NCBI RefSeq assembly: GCF_033115175.1
Contig: NC_084835.1
Location: 27,919,858 to 27,983,857, forward strand
From: Lepus europaeus
Taxonomy: Eukaryota > Chordata > Mammalia > Lagomorpha > Leporidae
Direction of reading: 5' to 3'
Length of the DNA stretch: 64,000 bases
The notes beneath the pieces were generated by a model that saw only the letters and a list, made by a program, of their open reading frames with translations, ran no database searches and was not told the origin of the DNA. This document shows, in pieces, positions 32,413 through 43,942 of the stretch. Every line of letters begins with the position of its first letter. Position 1 is the first letter of the stretch. The position numbers were made by a program, and so were the translations under genes.

Positions 32413-34835
32413 ATGGCAAATTCTGTTTTAACTACTTTCACTATTTAGTCCAACGTTCAGGCTTTTCGTACTATAGGAATTTGGTTCATTTTAACAACCA
32501 CAATCGTTCATACCAACAGCACTTCAGAGGTTCCTAGAGGTCATGGTGTGTTTTAGCCACTCTCTGTGTGGTTTAGAGAGAGGCCTTAGGGTATCAGGCT
32601 TCACCCAAATATCTGCTTTTCAGACCCCCAGAAGAGACCAGAAAAGACTGGCTTTTAAAAGCTATACCATGATCTACACACTACTGGGGGAGAGCAAGCT
32701 GCCTCCTTAAGTTCCCAAATGCAGTCATTGTGCTGTCCAACAATGAAGGGAAACGGTAGCAATAGAAGCTAACTGTGGGCTACGTTGCCGGTGATGTCAC
32801 GATGCCTAACTGCAGAGTAAATGGGGATACTTGCAGGTGTGGGCTGGCGCCGTGCACTGGGACCAGGGCATTGCTTCATAATAGGAAAGTACCTGGCTGC
32901 TTGCGTGTGCATTCTGCACTCTGGATGCCACACTAGATGCTGTTGACAGTGAGGGTGCAAAAAGAGGGGCCCAGACACTGTTGTGTTGCATTTAGGGCAG
33001 TGTCTTCTTCAGCCATCCATCGTCTCTGAAATGTGTGGAAAAGAAGCGAGATGATTCCAGATGCCTTCTGGATGCCTGTGGGGTGGGGGTGAGGGGTCTT
33101 AGGCAGCAGAACCTAGTCCTGCACTCACGTCCCCGTGTCCCAGGAGGCTCTGGGCTCTGGTTCAAGAGGAGACTTCTGCAGGTGGGGTCTGCCTGGGCCT
33201 GTTTTGGCCCTGGGCATCCTCATCGCCCAGAGCATGGCACAGCATTGACATGACTGCCCGAGGCCACTGAGTGAAAGACTGGTGGGTTGCTTCTCAGTGG
33301 CAACGCCTTTGTTTTGTTCCTCCTCTTTACATTTCTCTCTTCAGCTTGGTCTATCTGTTTCTGGTTTTTAAAAGCCTCTGTTATGTTGTTCCATTCTAGA
33401 CCCTCTGTTATTACTACTTGAATTGGCCTGGCTTCTCCTGGTCGTTGGCTCAGGACCAGACAGGCATCTTTCCTGACGTCTGTGACCCTGCAGCCTTGAC
33501 TCCCACCCTTGGCCCGGGCCTGAGCCCTGGGACTTCCTTGGTGGCACTGGTCCCGGCTGTAACTGCTCCGTGGGTTTGTTGGTTTGCTGCTTTCTGGTCT
33601 GTGTTCTGCATCTCATGGTGGCTGGCCTTGTCCTCTTGTTCCCGAGCACAGGGCCCCTGAGAGATGGAGGGGATGAAGGCAGGCCTTCTTGGGAGGATGC
33701 TTCTCTCTTCTGATCTCAGGAGCACAGGAGGCTCAGCTGCAGGTGAGCAGCTGCCCAGTCCTGCCTGCCTGCCTGCCTGTCTGCCCGTGTGGACCTGTGG
33801 TATGGAGCAGCACGTGTGTTCCAGTCTCTCCTTCTATGTGGGGAGGAGAGAGGCTGGAGACTGTGGCGGTTGGTGTGTATCTCCATCCCAGGGGCCCACA
33901 TGGGAGCACAGGCTGAGGGGGAGTGGCTTAGCGTGTCCCTTTTCATGAGTGAGCTCCAGGAATCACGATGCCCTCCAGGCATCCAGCAGGGCCCATGGAA
34001 GTGACATGGAATGCGCTGCCCGTCTTTGGACAAGTTGTTGACTCTCTGAGTCTTGCTTCCTTTATTTCAAGCAGGGAGGTGTTGGTTGCACCTGCCTGGA
34101 AGGAGGATGCTGTGAAGAAGAGGTAGCAGGGTGGTGCCTTGGATGCCGCCCTGGGGGAACGGTGCTTCCAGGCTCTGCAGCCCTGCTGCCTCTTAGGGGA
34201 CTGGTGCGGCCACTTGGTTGCGGGGAGGCAGCCCACAGACATCCCAGGACACGCTAAGCACCCTTGCCATTCCTGCAGGCTGGACAGGTGGTTCAGAGCT
34301 CGTGGCTGGTGTTCACACCCCACCAGGATCACGCAGCGGAAATCACACAGTGAGCAGGAGCCCTGTGTGCAAAAGCCGAACAGAACCTTTCCCTTTAGAG
34401 TCCTGCCCCTGGTCCACACCTGCAAGTAGCTGATGCCCTGGCTGGCTGGGCTGATTAGTTTTCCTCCCCGCTGTTGTTCTGTTATGTAAATCCCTTCTCA
34501 GAGGAAACATCCGGTGCAGACAGAGTACAGCCTCGTGGGGAGGCAGTTCTCCTTTCTCCCGCTGAGGACAAATTGAGGATCCTGTTGTTAGCTCGGTGGG
34601 AGCCCTCTTGGAGTCCATGGGAAGCTGCAGCCCCATTTTCTCTGCACAAAAATTCTGATGAGTATTGAAGAGGCCTGGCCAGACGCTGTCCTCTGACCAT
34701 ACCTCTACACATCGTGTCCCCTCCCACCCCTCTCCAGCACCATTCCTTCCATCAGGGTTCACACCTATTGGCAGAGTTTTCTCTGGGCAGGGCCATGGCT
34801 CTGCTGAGAGCTTACACTGTTTCATTGTAGCCTTA
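32413..34835. other. Unique intron sequence
   Basis: No gene recognised. A short (CTGC)n run is at about 33758-33785. ORFs of 90-160 codons here have no recognisable domain and overlap on both strands. Confidence 0.4.
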
Positions 34836-35210
34836 CCTCATCCCTCTGCAGTAGGTGTGCTCCTAGGATGCCTGTCCTACGTGTGGGGAAACCAAGGCAC
34901 AAGCAGCCAAGTAACTCACTTTAGGTCCCACAGTCACTGAGTGACTCCTGGAGGGAAGAGGAGGTGAGAGAGCAGCTTAGTTAGCATTGACCTGAAACCT
35001 GAGCAGATGAGAGAGAGGCAGTCCTTGGTAACCATGCATGAGGTCCCATAATTGCTTACCACTGTGTAGAGGGATACAGATGCTTCTCAGTTCATCCTCC
35101 CGGGGACTGTGGGGAGCATGTGTGGTTCTTCCCATCGCGGAGACCAGGATCTGTGCCTAGTTACACAGAGACCTATTCAGCACGTGGGATTTGTACTTGG
35201 ATCTGTCCAG
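34836..35210 (-). repeat. Two MIR/L2-like fragments, minus strand
   Basis: GGGAAACCAAGGCACAAGCA, CAAGTAACTCACTTTAGGTC (34840-34960) and AGTTCATCCTCCCGGGGAC, ACACAGAGACCTATTCAGC (35060-35210) resemble reverse MIR/L2 segments. Confidence 0.45.
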
Positions 35211-36169
35211 CTCCAAGGGCCCAATGCAGCCCTCTCCCTGTCCTGTGCTGGGTCAGCACCCAAGATTCTCTCCAAGCTGGAGGACCCTGGGCTCCTCATC
35301 CCAGCCCCAGAGTGAAGGAAGTCGGCGTGATCTTGTGTCCAGACTGTTTAGGGAAGAGTGTGGCAAGAGCACTCCCCCTCCAAAGAGCTGTGGGTCCCTG
35401 TGGAGGCCACTCCCGGTGCCCTACCTCTCCTGCTCGGACGATGGACACACTCCTTGCTCTCCCACAGGGACATGCAGGGATGGGCGGCAGTAGAGCCACT
35501 GGGGTCACCCAGGTGTCTGTGATGGCATCTGGCTGTGTGCCTGAGACCTGGCCTGTGAGCCTTGGGATATTGGCCCTCAGAGGATGCCCAGCTGCCCCAG
35601 CAAAGGAGGCCTGTAGGGTATCCAGTTCCTGCCTCGCACCCTCCGTGTGGACAGCTGACCACGTGGCTCTGCCACCGAGGCTGGGATGTGCTTCCCTGGG
35701 GCTGGGGCCACATGGTCTCGGAGCTGCATGAGCTCAGATGGGAATCAGCGTCAGTGTCAGGGCGCCCTGTCTGCACCTGGCTGGCTTCTCTACCCCGCTT
35801 CCCTCCTGCGATTGCTGCTGTTCGTCACAGGGTGGCAGCAAGAGTCAGATGCCGAGGCTGCGGCTCGGTTTATCATTGCTGTGGACGGAGCTAGGCTGGG
35901 CGCTTGGGCCCCATCTGGAGCTGGAGTTGGATGTCCCCGCCAAGGCCTTGACTGGAGCTCGCCGTCACTGGTGGCCTTGTCTGCATGGCAGCTTCCGGAA
36001 AGAACATCTTCCCCTATTGGTGAATGCTGCTAATAAGATACTTTGCTTTCCAGTTAGCCTGTTCTGCACCCAAACTCATATCTTCCCAGAGAAACAATGC
36101 ACAGCTACCAAAAAAGGTGAAAAGTGAAAGGAGAACTGGGAATGAGGGTAGGGCTGTGGAATCTCCAGC
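35211..36169. other. Unique GC-richer intron sequence
   Basis: A 203-codon ORF runs over 35120-35731, but it has no recognised domain or splice context and is covered by long ORFs on the other strand. No other feature seen. Confidence 0.4.
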
Positions 36170-36580
36170 TCTGTTGGCTGATCTGTCACTTGGGCATGTG
36201 GCCTTAGTGTCCACATCTGTAAAATGGGAACATTGGTGGCATCTGTGTCACAAAGGCTGTTCTGAGGAATCAGGAAACCAAGCCTTTAAAGCCATTAGCT
36301 GTTGTGGAAGAAACTACCTCTTCTGGGTCTTTAAAAACCAGTGTTGAGCATAAATGGAATTAGCAGATGGAGAATGTCCTACTAGTCTCTGGTGAAAGAG
36401 GAACCCTCTCTGTCCTTGTCACTGGTGTTCCCAACTGGAGCAGGGAACAGACCCTGGAGTCCAGCTGCCTGGGTCGGATCATGACTGTTCTGTATTCTGT
36501 GTGACCTTGGACAGTTGGGTAACTTCTTTCCTCATCTGGGAAATGGGGATGTTTGTAAGACTTTTCAGGAAGGGTTGCAG
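36170..36580 (+). repeat. Two MIR-like fragments, plus strand
   Basis: CCACATCTGTAAAATGGGAA near 36210-36230, and TGTGACCTTGGACAGTTGGG plus CCTCATCTGGGAAATGGGG at 36440-36550, are MIR cores. Confidence 0.6.
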
Positions 36581-36588
36581 TGTTAATA

Positions 36589-36720
36589 CAGGTTGAGTAT
36601 CTCTTATCTGAAATGCTCAGATGTGTTTCAGGTTGGGGGGAGGGTTTGGATTTTGGAATATTTGTGTGGGCTTTACCTAATCTGGAATCTGGAAGGCTCT
36701 AGAATCTGAAACTTAGCATT
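36589..36720 (+). mobile_element. Tigger-like (MER28 type) DNA transposon fragment
   Basis: CAGGTTGAGTATCTCTTATC, GTGTTTCAGG and GATTTTGGAATATTTG match a Tigger-derived terminal region as I remember it. The element is preceded by TA (36587-36588), and only one end is clear. Confidence 0.65.
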
Positions 36721-37701
36721 ACGCTGGGGGAGTTTGGATCTTGGGCTTTTTATGCCAGTAGAGCCGGGTGCAGGTGAGGCCTGCGTCTGCTGTTCTTGTG
36801 CCGCTTGAGAGCCGAGGCGAGCATCTCCGGTGGCTTCAGGAGTGCTCTCCACCGGAGGTTCTTGCATTGCCAGCTTCCACAGTGCCCAGAGTTGCGGCTC
36901 GGGGTGCCCAGGGCTCTCAGCTCCATTTTTGCTGCCCTTCCCTGTCCCACACAGGGTGCTGGACACAGACAGAGCGGCAGCCTCTCCTTTGCAAGGAGCA
37001 GGTAGACACAGAGCCCGACTTCAGGACAGTCGGAAGCCCCTCCCAGTGCATGCCGTGGCCCGGAGAGGGCTGTCCTGAGGGAACCGCCTCTCTCTCTGTC
37101 TCATGTGTGTGTGCACACATGTGTATCATAGCACATCACACTCAAGTACTAGAAGCAGATTTGACCTTCTCAGAAGCAAGTTCAGTTTGAGGAGTCTGTT
37201 TCCCTCTCTAGGAAAAAAAAATAAACGCGTAGTGGTCTCTGGGGAGAACAAACAAAACCTGAAAGATAAAAAGCCCCTGGAACTCCAGTGAGTTAAGATG
37301 CAGTTTGCCTGCTGGGAACGGAATTTGTCATTTTTTACTTTCTCCCTTTCAGTTTCTACTTTAGATGTTAAAGGTCTTAGCTTTTGGGAAAATGCTTTGA
37401 GGATTTCGAAGGAAAAAATAGAATGAAAATGAAAGGCAGATGGGGTCCTCTCGCTCCAGGCAGGAAGGGGAATGGAAATGAATGAAACCCAGGTGCTCTT
37501 CCTCTGCCTCCCTCTGTCTCCTGGGAACACAGGCAGGGGCTGCCTGGGCCTGGGCACCTGCTCTGGCCTTGCTTCTTCCATGCTTGGGAAGACGCTGGCA
37601 TCCCTGGGAGCTATTCTGAGGCTTCCCCCAAATCACCCGGGACACGGTGAACCCTCGGTAAATGGTAATGTCATTAATTCTGCCTTCGTTATCACTGTAA
37701 T

Positions 37702-37812
37702 GGTCTTCAAAAAGTTCATGGAAGATGTGTGTTGTGAAAAGTCTGCATGGATTTCAAACATTATTTTTACACTAAAATCAAGATTTCATTTCCATTTTTG
37801 AAGTATCTCCGT
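37702..37812 (+). repeat. Old inverted-repeat DNA element, copy B
   Basis: It starts GGTCTTCAAAAAGTTCATGG and ends CCATTTTTGAAGTATC, so its ends are imperfect inverted repeats. The left end equals the reverse complement of the right end of copy A at 365-465. Confidence 0.5.
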
Positions 37813-37929
37813 ATGGAAGAGCCATGGTCAAATTACCCTGGGAGAGGCCTAAGTCATATTAAAGCATACGTACTTCAGAGGGATAATTATAATTTCTAAG
37901 AGGTGATGACTCTTGGAGTAGCTACAGAA

Positions 37930-38160
37930 TTACGTGGTGGATGAATGCATTTGTGAGTGAATGGAGGGAGGGAAAGAGAGAGATGGGTGAATGAGGGACT
38001 GGATGAATGGATGGGTGGGGGAGTGCGTAGGTAGGTGGGTGGGTGGATGGATCAGTAGGTAGGTGGGTGGATGAGTGGATGGATAGTTGGATGAGTGTGT
38101 GGTTGAATGGATAGACTGATGAAGGGATGGAGGGAAGGAAGGAGAAAAGGATAGGTAGAT
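37930..38160 (+). repeat. Degenerate TGGA/GGTA tetranucleotide array
   Basis: About 230 bp of interrupted GGAT, GTGG, GGTA and GAAGG units forms a purine/T-rich simple repeat. The reverse-strand ORF rich in Ser-Ile-His-Pro codons is only its translation. Confidence 0.85.
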
Positions 38161-38258
38161 GCATTTCTGAACATAAATAGATGCTTCCAAAAAACACAGA
38201 TTCTTCAGACAAGTTTCCTTTCTCCTGTTCTCAGGGTATTGGAATTCTTGGCCATTTT

Positions 38259-38577
38259 TTTTTTAAGATTTACTTTATTTATTTGAAAGAGTTACAGAGA
38301 GAGGTAGAGACAGAGAGAGATCTTCCATCCACTGGTTCACTCCCCAGTTGGCTGCAACAGCTGAAGCTGTGCCAATCCAAAGCCAGGAGCCAGGAGCTTC
38401 TTCTGGGTCTCCCACGCAGGTGCAGGGGCACAAGGACTTGGGCCAACTTCTACTGCTTTCCTGGACCATAGCAGAGAGTTGGATCAGAAGAGGAGCAGCC
38501 AGACTAGAACCGGTGCCCATATGGGATGCCGGTGCATCAGGCCAGGGCTTTAACCCGCTGCACCACAGTGCCGGCCC
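38259..38577 (-). repeat. Lagomorph CSINE, minus strand
   Basis: Full-length C repeat. GGCCATTT before (38250-38257) and after (38578-38585) is a short target-site duplication. Confidence 0.9.
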
Positions 38578-39332
38578 GGCCATTTCTTCTTGGCTGTTTC
38601 TGTCTTCTCACCCAGGTCCATGTCACCACTTGCTCTGCCAGTGCTGGTACGGGGTCACCGTGGGTAGTGTGACCTCTGTGGAGAGGGATGCTTTGTTGGG
38701 GGCAATGTTGAGGGAACAGTCTATTTAGGCACCAGGAGCGTGTTGCTCCTCTCCCTTGGCAGACTTACCTTCTGTGTTCTGTGATGTGCTTACCTGCTGC
38801 CTCAGCCAGTCGTGTGCAGAGCTACCCTCAGTCTTTGCTTCTGGACTCCAGCCCCATCCTTCTGCCTTTACTTTCCCCCCTGTACTCCTACCTCCAGGCA
38901 GCAAGCCTGTTCCAAAAGATCCAGTGCTTTGCACTCTCCTTGTTGTTGGCTGTGCTGTTCTGTGGTCAGCCCTCTCTGTGCTGTTGCTGTTGCTGGTGTG
39001 CTGCCTTTGCTGAACTCCCAGGGTGCTCAGCACCAGAGACCTGCTTGTGCGGCTGCCATCCTGTAGGATGGGCCTACACCACTCCCCCTGGCTCCTCGGC
39101 GTGCTGACTCAAGTCTGGTAATTTACGTCTTTGGGTCTCCGACTGGATGCTGAACTCTTGGAGGGCAAGGACCTGCTGCTTCACCTCCATGCCCTTGTGG
39201 CCTGGGCTGACAACAAAGGGACAGAGTTCCAGACCTGCAGTGGATGATGGATGCTAGATGGTACATTCTCATCCCAGGAGAGAGAATGTTGTTCTGTGGC
39301 CAAGTTTGCACTAATTGCCATGCCGTTAGGCT
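38578..39332. other. Unique intron sequence
   Basis: No gene or repeat recognised; a GCTGTTGCTGTTGCTG-type triplet patch lies near 38980-39000. Confidence 0.4.
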
Positions 39333-39343
39333 TGTGCCTATTT

Positions 39344-40045
39344 TTATTTTTAATAAAGATTTAATTTAATTTATTTTTTTAATTAATTTTTTTTGACAGG
39401 CCGAGTGGACAGTGAGAGAGAGAGACAGAGAGAAAGGTCTTCCTTTTTCTGTTGGTTCACTTCCCAGTGGCCGCTGCGGCCGGCGTACTGCACTGATCCG
39501 AAGCCAGGAGCCAGGTCCTTCTCCTGGTCTCCCATGCAGGTGCAGGGCCCAAGGACTTGGGCCATCCTTCACTGCATTCCCGGGCCACAGCAGAGAGCTG
39601 GATAGGAAGAGGAGTGACCAGGACAGAATCCGGCGCCCCGATCAGGACTAGAACCTGGTGTGCCGGTGCTGCAGGCAGAGGATTAGCCTATTGAGCCGCG
39701 GCGCCGGCCAAGATTTTATTTAATTTATTTGAAAGGCAGAGTTACAGAGAGGCAGAGGCAGAGGCAGAGGCAGAGGCAGAGGTGAAAGAGAGAGAGAGAG
39801 AGGTCTTTCATCTGCTGGTTCACTCTCCAGATGGCTGTAATGGCTGGAGCTGCACCGATCTGAAGCCAGGAGCCAGGAGCTTCTTCCAGGTCTCCCACGC
39901 AGGTGCAGGGGCTCAAGGATTTGGGTCATTTTCCACTGCTTTCCCAGGCCATAGCATAGAGCTGGATCAGTCTCGAACCAGCACCCATATGGGATACCGG
40001 CATTGTAAGTCACAACTTTACCTGATATGCCACAGCACTGGCCCC
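39344..40045 (-). repeat. Older CSINE interrupted by a younger CSINE
   Basis: Its parts are 39344-39376 (tail) and 39710-40045 (body and head). The outer exact duplication TGTGCCTATTT sits at 39333-39343 and 40046-40056. A hexamer GGCAGA is repeated five times at 39751-39780 inside the body. Confidence 0.9.
39377..39709 (-). repeat. Younger CSINE nested in a CSINE tail
   Basis: GC-rich variant of the C repeat (TGACAGGCCGAGTGGACAG to GCGGCGCCGGCC). Its 20-21 bp target-site duplication, AAGATTTAATTTAATTTATT / AAGATTTTATTTAATTTATT, is the tail of the older SINE. Confidence 0.93.
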
Positions 40046-40135
40046 TGTGCCTATTTCTTTAAAAGCTGCATTTCTACAGAAAGGTCCTCTTATTTGGTAG
40101 GACTTCAAAATGCTTCTCACCTAAAAAATAATTCA

Positions 40136-40325
40136 TTGTGGTATAGCAGGTTAAGCTGCTACCTGCAGCCCCTGTACCCATGTGGGAGACCTGGAAAAAA
40201 CTCCTGATTCCTGGCTTTATATTGGCCCAACTCTGGCTTTGCGACTATTTGGGGAATGAACCAACAAATGGAAGACTTCTTCTCCTCCCCCCTCAATCTG
40301 CCTTTCAAATAAATAAAATAAATCT
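40136..40325 (+). repeat. Internally deleted CSINE, plus strand
   Basis: The head (GTGGTATAGCAGGTTAAGCTG) jumps directly to GCCCCTGTACCCATGTGGGA, losing roughly 110-120 bp of body. The rest and the AAATAAATAAAATAAATC tail are intact. AAAAAATAATTCAT and AAAAAATAATTTAT flank it. Confidence 0.85.
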
Positions 40326-40371
40326 TAAAAAATAATTTATTTGAGAGTTTGGCTTCTTTTCATAACCTCTG

Positions 40372-40680
40372 AGTGGAGGGTGTTTGGTGCATCAGTTGAC
40401 ACCACTGGGATGCTGACATTCCATATCGGAGTGCCTGGGTTCTAGTCTCGTCTCCGTTCTGATCTGGCTTCCAGCTAATGTGCAACCTTGGAGGCAGCAG
40501 GTGATCCCTAAAGTGGTTATGTTCCTGTCAACCACTTGGAAGACCTGGGTTCTGTTCCAGCCTCCTGGCTTTGGCTTGACCCAGGCCTGGTTGCTGCAGA
40601 CATTTAGGTGGTGAACTGGTGGGTGGAAGACCTTTCTTTTTCTCTGCCTTTCATATAAATGAAAATAAATAAATAAAAAT
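40372..40680 (+). repeat. Diverged CSINE, plus strand
   Basis: Older C repeat subfamily (TTTGGTGCATCAGTTGACAC, CCTGGCTTTGGCTTGACC) ending in an ATAAATAAATAAAAA tail. It is more diverged than its neighbours. Confidence 0.8.
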
Positions 40681-41900
40681 TGAGGAAAGAAACCCTCCTC
40701 TGATTAAATGCATGTGGCCCCATCTTGTACAGTCTAGCACATAGTAAGTAGGTTTCTGCAGTCTTTTTAAAGGAGTAAATGAGTTTTTCAGAGGAGTTGT
40801 CCATTTGTTCACGCTGTGGCTCAGGGAGCAGCGGGGTAGGGGATACACTGGCTGAGCAGGAGGCCCCAGAGCTCAAGTGGCACAGGCGGAATGTGTTCAT
40901 CCCGCCTCCTTCCCTAATTTCTAGTGGTGTTTATATATAGGACAGAAACCTGCGGGGTCTGTTTTAAAGAGACACTAATGGATAATTTAAAGCATAACCT
41001 ATGATTGCGCTTCTTAATAACAGAAGAGTTTTATCCAAGTGCGAATGGGAAGTGTGTGGCTGTGTGATTCAGTGCTTATTTTTTGTGAGCAGCTGGCCAA
41101 CGCAGCCCCTCTGATTCACGAACCATTGGAGAACAAGGCAGGTGCCCTGGGAAGGAGCTGAGTCCAAGTTGGACTCACACAGTGACACTTGCAATACAGG
41201 TGGAAGTCCCAGGCCTTGGCTAGGGGGGACTGGATCTCGCTCCCTTACCTCCTGAGCCCATGGTATCGTGTGGATGAGTGCCAGGAACTCTGAGACCCCA
41301 GTCTCCTTTTGGTTGAAGAGTGAAGAGAGATTCCGCTTCATTGAGGGAGGCACTCAGTAGCTCCGTGAGCTTGGGCAGGTGAAGTCGCCCACCCCTCACA
41401 CACACTCACACACGCAGCACTCACAGAACAGCAAAACGCATCGCCAGCGGCCTCTATGGCACGGGAAGGAATCAGGAAAGGAGCAATGCTCACGTTCTTA
41501 TTTTGCAGTCAGAATAAATATGCTCACTGAGCCCTGAGTGGCTGCTAGGTCTGTGGGACTTGTGGAGTAACTCCGATCTCCTTTATTTAATCAGCGCTTG
41601 TCAACTGTCTGCCATTTGTCGGGCACTGAACTCACGCTGTTGTTGAGGTGTCAAGAATGAGACGAATGTGGCCTTGAAGAGTTCAGTTTGGGAGGGGGCT
41701 GGATGGAGAGATGCTCAGAAAGCAAATAAATACACGATTGCACTAATAAAGAGGACCTTAAAGAGATGCCAGTCCTGCTTCAGAACTTTTTAAACGTGAC
41801 CCACAGTGAGAGTTGGATTTACCCATTGAAATGGTGTGTGTAGCAGTTATGTTCTTATATGTGCACTGCACTGACACATATACATATATATATAAAACTT
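40681..41900. other. Unique intron sequence
   Basis: No gene seen. CA runs near 41395-41415 and an (AT)n stretch near 41876-41895; an L2-like trace around 41590-41760 is too diverged to call. Confidence 0.4.
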
Positions 41901-41901
41901 G

Positions 41902-42173
41902 GTCAGAGTGGTGGTGGAGAGGTGTCTTCCATCTACTGGTTCACTCTACAAAAGCGCCTGCAATAGCTGGCACTGGGCCAGGCTGAAGCCAGGAGCCAGG
42001 AACTCCATCCAGGTCTCGTACTTGGGTGGCAGGGAGCCAAGTACTGGGACCGTCTTCTGCCTTCCCAGCCCCATTAACGGGGACCTGGATTAAAAGTAGT
42101 TGGGACTTGAACCAGCACTGTAATATGGGATGCCAGTGTTGCAGATGGCAGCTTAACTTGCTGTACCACCATT
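41902..42173 (-). repeat. CSINE, minus strand, diverged
   Basis: Older C repeat (CTTCCATCTACTGGTTCACT to GCAGCTTAACTTGCTGTACC), without a clear T tail. Confidence 0.75.
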
Positions 42174-42184
42174 TTTAAAAAAGA

Positions 42185-42390
42185 GTAAGAAGGATCTAGC
42201 ATTTGTTATGTGGAAGGTACCAATCCAAGCACTTAAATGTAGCAACTCATTGAAAACTCATAGTAATCAATTTATGGGGCTCTTTTATTACCTCCCAATT
42301 TACAAGTAAGAACCCAGGTTCATGGAGGTGAGGTAACATGCCAAAGAACAAGCAATGGAGTCACAAATGAATCCAGAGCTTTTGGGCTTA
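42185..42390 (-). repeat. MIR/L2-like fragment, minus strand
   Basis: CAAGCACTTAAATGTAGCAAC, CCTCCCAATTTACAAGTAAG, GAGGTGAGGTAACATGCC and GGAGTCACAAATGAATCCAG keep the reverse consensus order. Confidence 0.6.
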
Positions 42391-42447
42391 GAAGCTTGTA
42401 TTTTTAAAAAATTATTAATTTAAAAATTTTTTTAAATTAAAAAAAAA

Positions 42448-42736
42448 TTTTTTTTTTAAGACACAGAGAGATATCTATCTTGCCTTCCAGTTCATTCCCC
42501 AAATGCCTTGCAACAGCTGGAGCTGGGTCAGTCTGAAGCCAGGAGCTGGGAACTCCATCCAGGTTTCTCATGTGGGTGTCAGGGACGCAGTCACTTGAGT
42601 CATTACCACCGCCTCCTGGGATCTGCATTAGCAGGAAGCAGAATGGGGAGCAAAACTGGGAAGCAAACCCAGGCACCCCAACGTAGGATGTGGGCCTCCC
42701 AAGTGGTATAATGACCACTGTACCAAATGCCTGCCC
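42448..42736 (-). repeat. Diverged CSINE, minus strand
   Basis: Older C repeat (GACACAGAGAGATATC to CCAAATGCCTGCCCC), adjoining the younger one downstream. Confidence 0.8.
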
Positions 42737-42754
42737 CTGGAACTTGGATTTTTT

Positions 42755-43082
42755 AAAAAAAAAATTTATTTATTTATTTGAATGGCAGAGTTACAGAGAG
42801 GCAGAGGCAGAAAGAGAGAGAGAAGTCTTCTATCCGCTGGGTCACTCCTCAACTGGCTGCAACGGCCAGAGATGCACAGATCTGAACCAGGAGCCAGGAG
42901 CTTCTTCCGGGTCTCTCACGTGGGTGCAGGGGCCCAAGCACCTGGGCCATCCTCTACTGCTCTCCCAGGCCATAACAGAGAGCTGGATTGGAAGTGGAGG
43001 AGCCGGCACTCGAGCCGGCACTCATGGGATGCTGGCAGCGCATGTGTTGGCTTTACTGGCTTCCCCACAACGCTGGCCCCAA
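42755..43082 (-). repeat. CSINE with 15 bp target-site duplication
   Basis: Well-preserved C repeat. GGAACTTGGATTTTT is duplicated exactly at 42739-42753 and 43083-43097. Confidence 0.92.
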
Positions 43083-43684
43083 GGAACTTGGATTTTTAAA
43101 TGGCGTGATTTGGCAGCATATATGTTAAAGCAGCATGGTCCATTTCCCAGGCTGTAGCCACAGTAGACCCGTTCAGCTTCTCCCTTCCAGGAAGCCTGTC
43201 CTAAAGGTGGCCGCTGCTGTCCTTTGTTTGTTCTTCCGGACGCATTTACCCATCTGTCCCGGGGGGCCTGAGCGTGTGATGTTGTACAGCACGTTGTAGA
43301 CACCTGTGACTGTGTCTCAGGTGCACAGTTTGGCCCTGTGAATAAAAGCTCCTGCCGGCCTGACAGCCAGTCCCTCTGTGAGGTGGACGCTGTGCTTGCT
43401 CCTGCGTTCCAGCCACTTGGTTTAACCTTCTTGGCTTTCCCTGATGTTTACTGCTTCTCTGAAGACTGACTTACTTTATGATCTTAAACTCCAATAAAAT
43501 TATTTAAAAGGAAACCTTGTATCAGTAGCACAAATAAATAAGAAACCACTATCCCCTTCCATGATGGAAGTAACTGCTATGAAAGCAGAACCACAGCATT
43601 CATTTCTATGTGGTTGTTTTTGACAAATGAAGGCTTTGCTGGGGCCTTGGTCTCTCTTTTATTTTCTAAAGAACAAATTATGTG

Positions 43685-43942
43685 GTTTTTATTTATTTGA
43701 TGGGCAGAGACAGATGTAGAGAGATCTTCCATCTGCTGGTTTACTCTCTAATTGCTCACAACATCTAGGACTGGGCCAGGCTGAACCCAGGAGCCTGGGT
43801 CTCCCATGTAGGTGGCAGGGACTCGTCTAGTTGCACCATCACCTGCTGCTCCCACCCAGGGTACACATGAACAGGAAGCTGGAGTGAGACAGCAGAGCTG
43901 AGCTTTGAACTCAGGCACTACAATAGGACATAGGTGTCCTAG
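43685..43942 (-). repeat. Diverged CSINE, minus strand
   Basis: Older C repeat (TTTTATTTATTTGATGGGCAG to ACTACAATAGGACATAGGTG), truncated at the head. Confidence 0.75.

Noticed and set aside
35120..35731. 203-codon plus-strand ORF
   Set aside because: No domain recognised; sequence looks like GC-rich intron with MIR remnants.
37922..38212. Ser/His/Pro-rich minus-strand ORFs
   Set aside because: Translation of the degenerate tetranucleotide repeat.
39015..39045. Possible RE1/NRSF silencer near CTCAGCACCAGAGACC
   Set aside because: Only the left half resembles the consensus; the GGACAGC half is absent.
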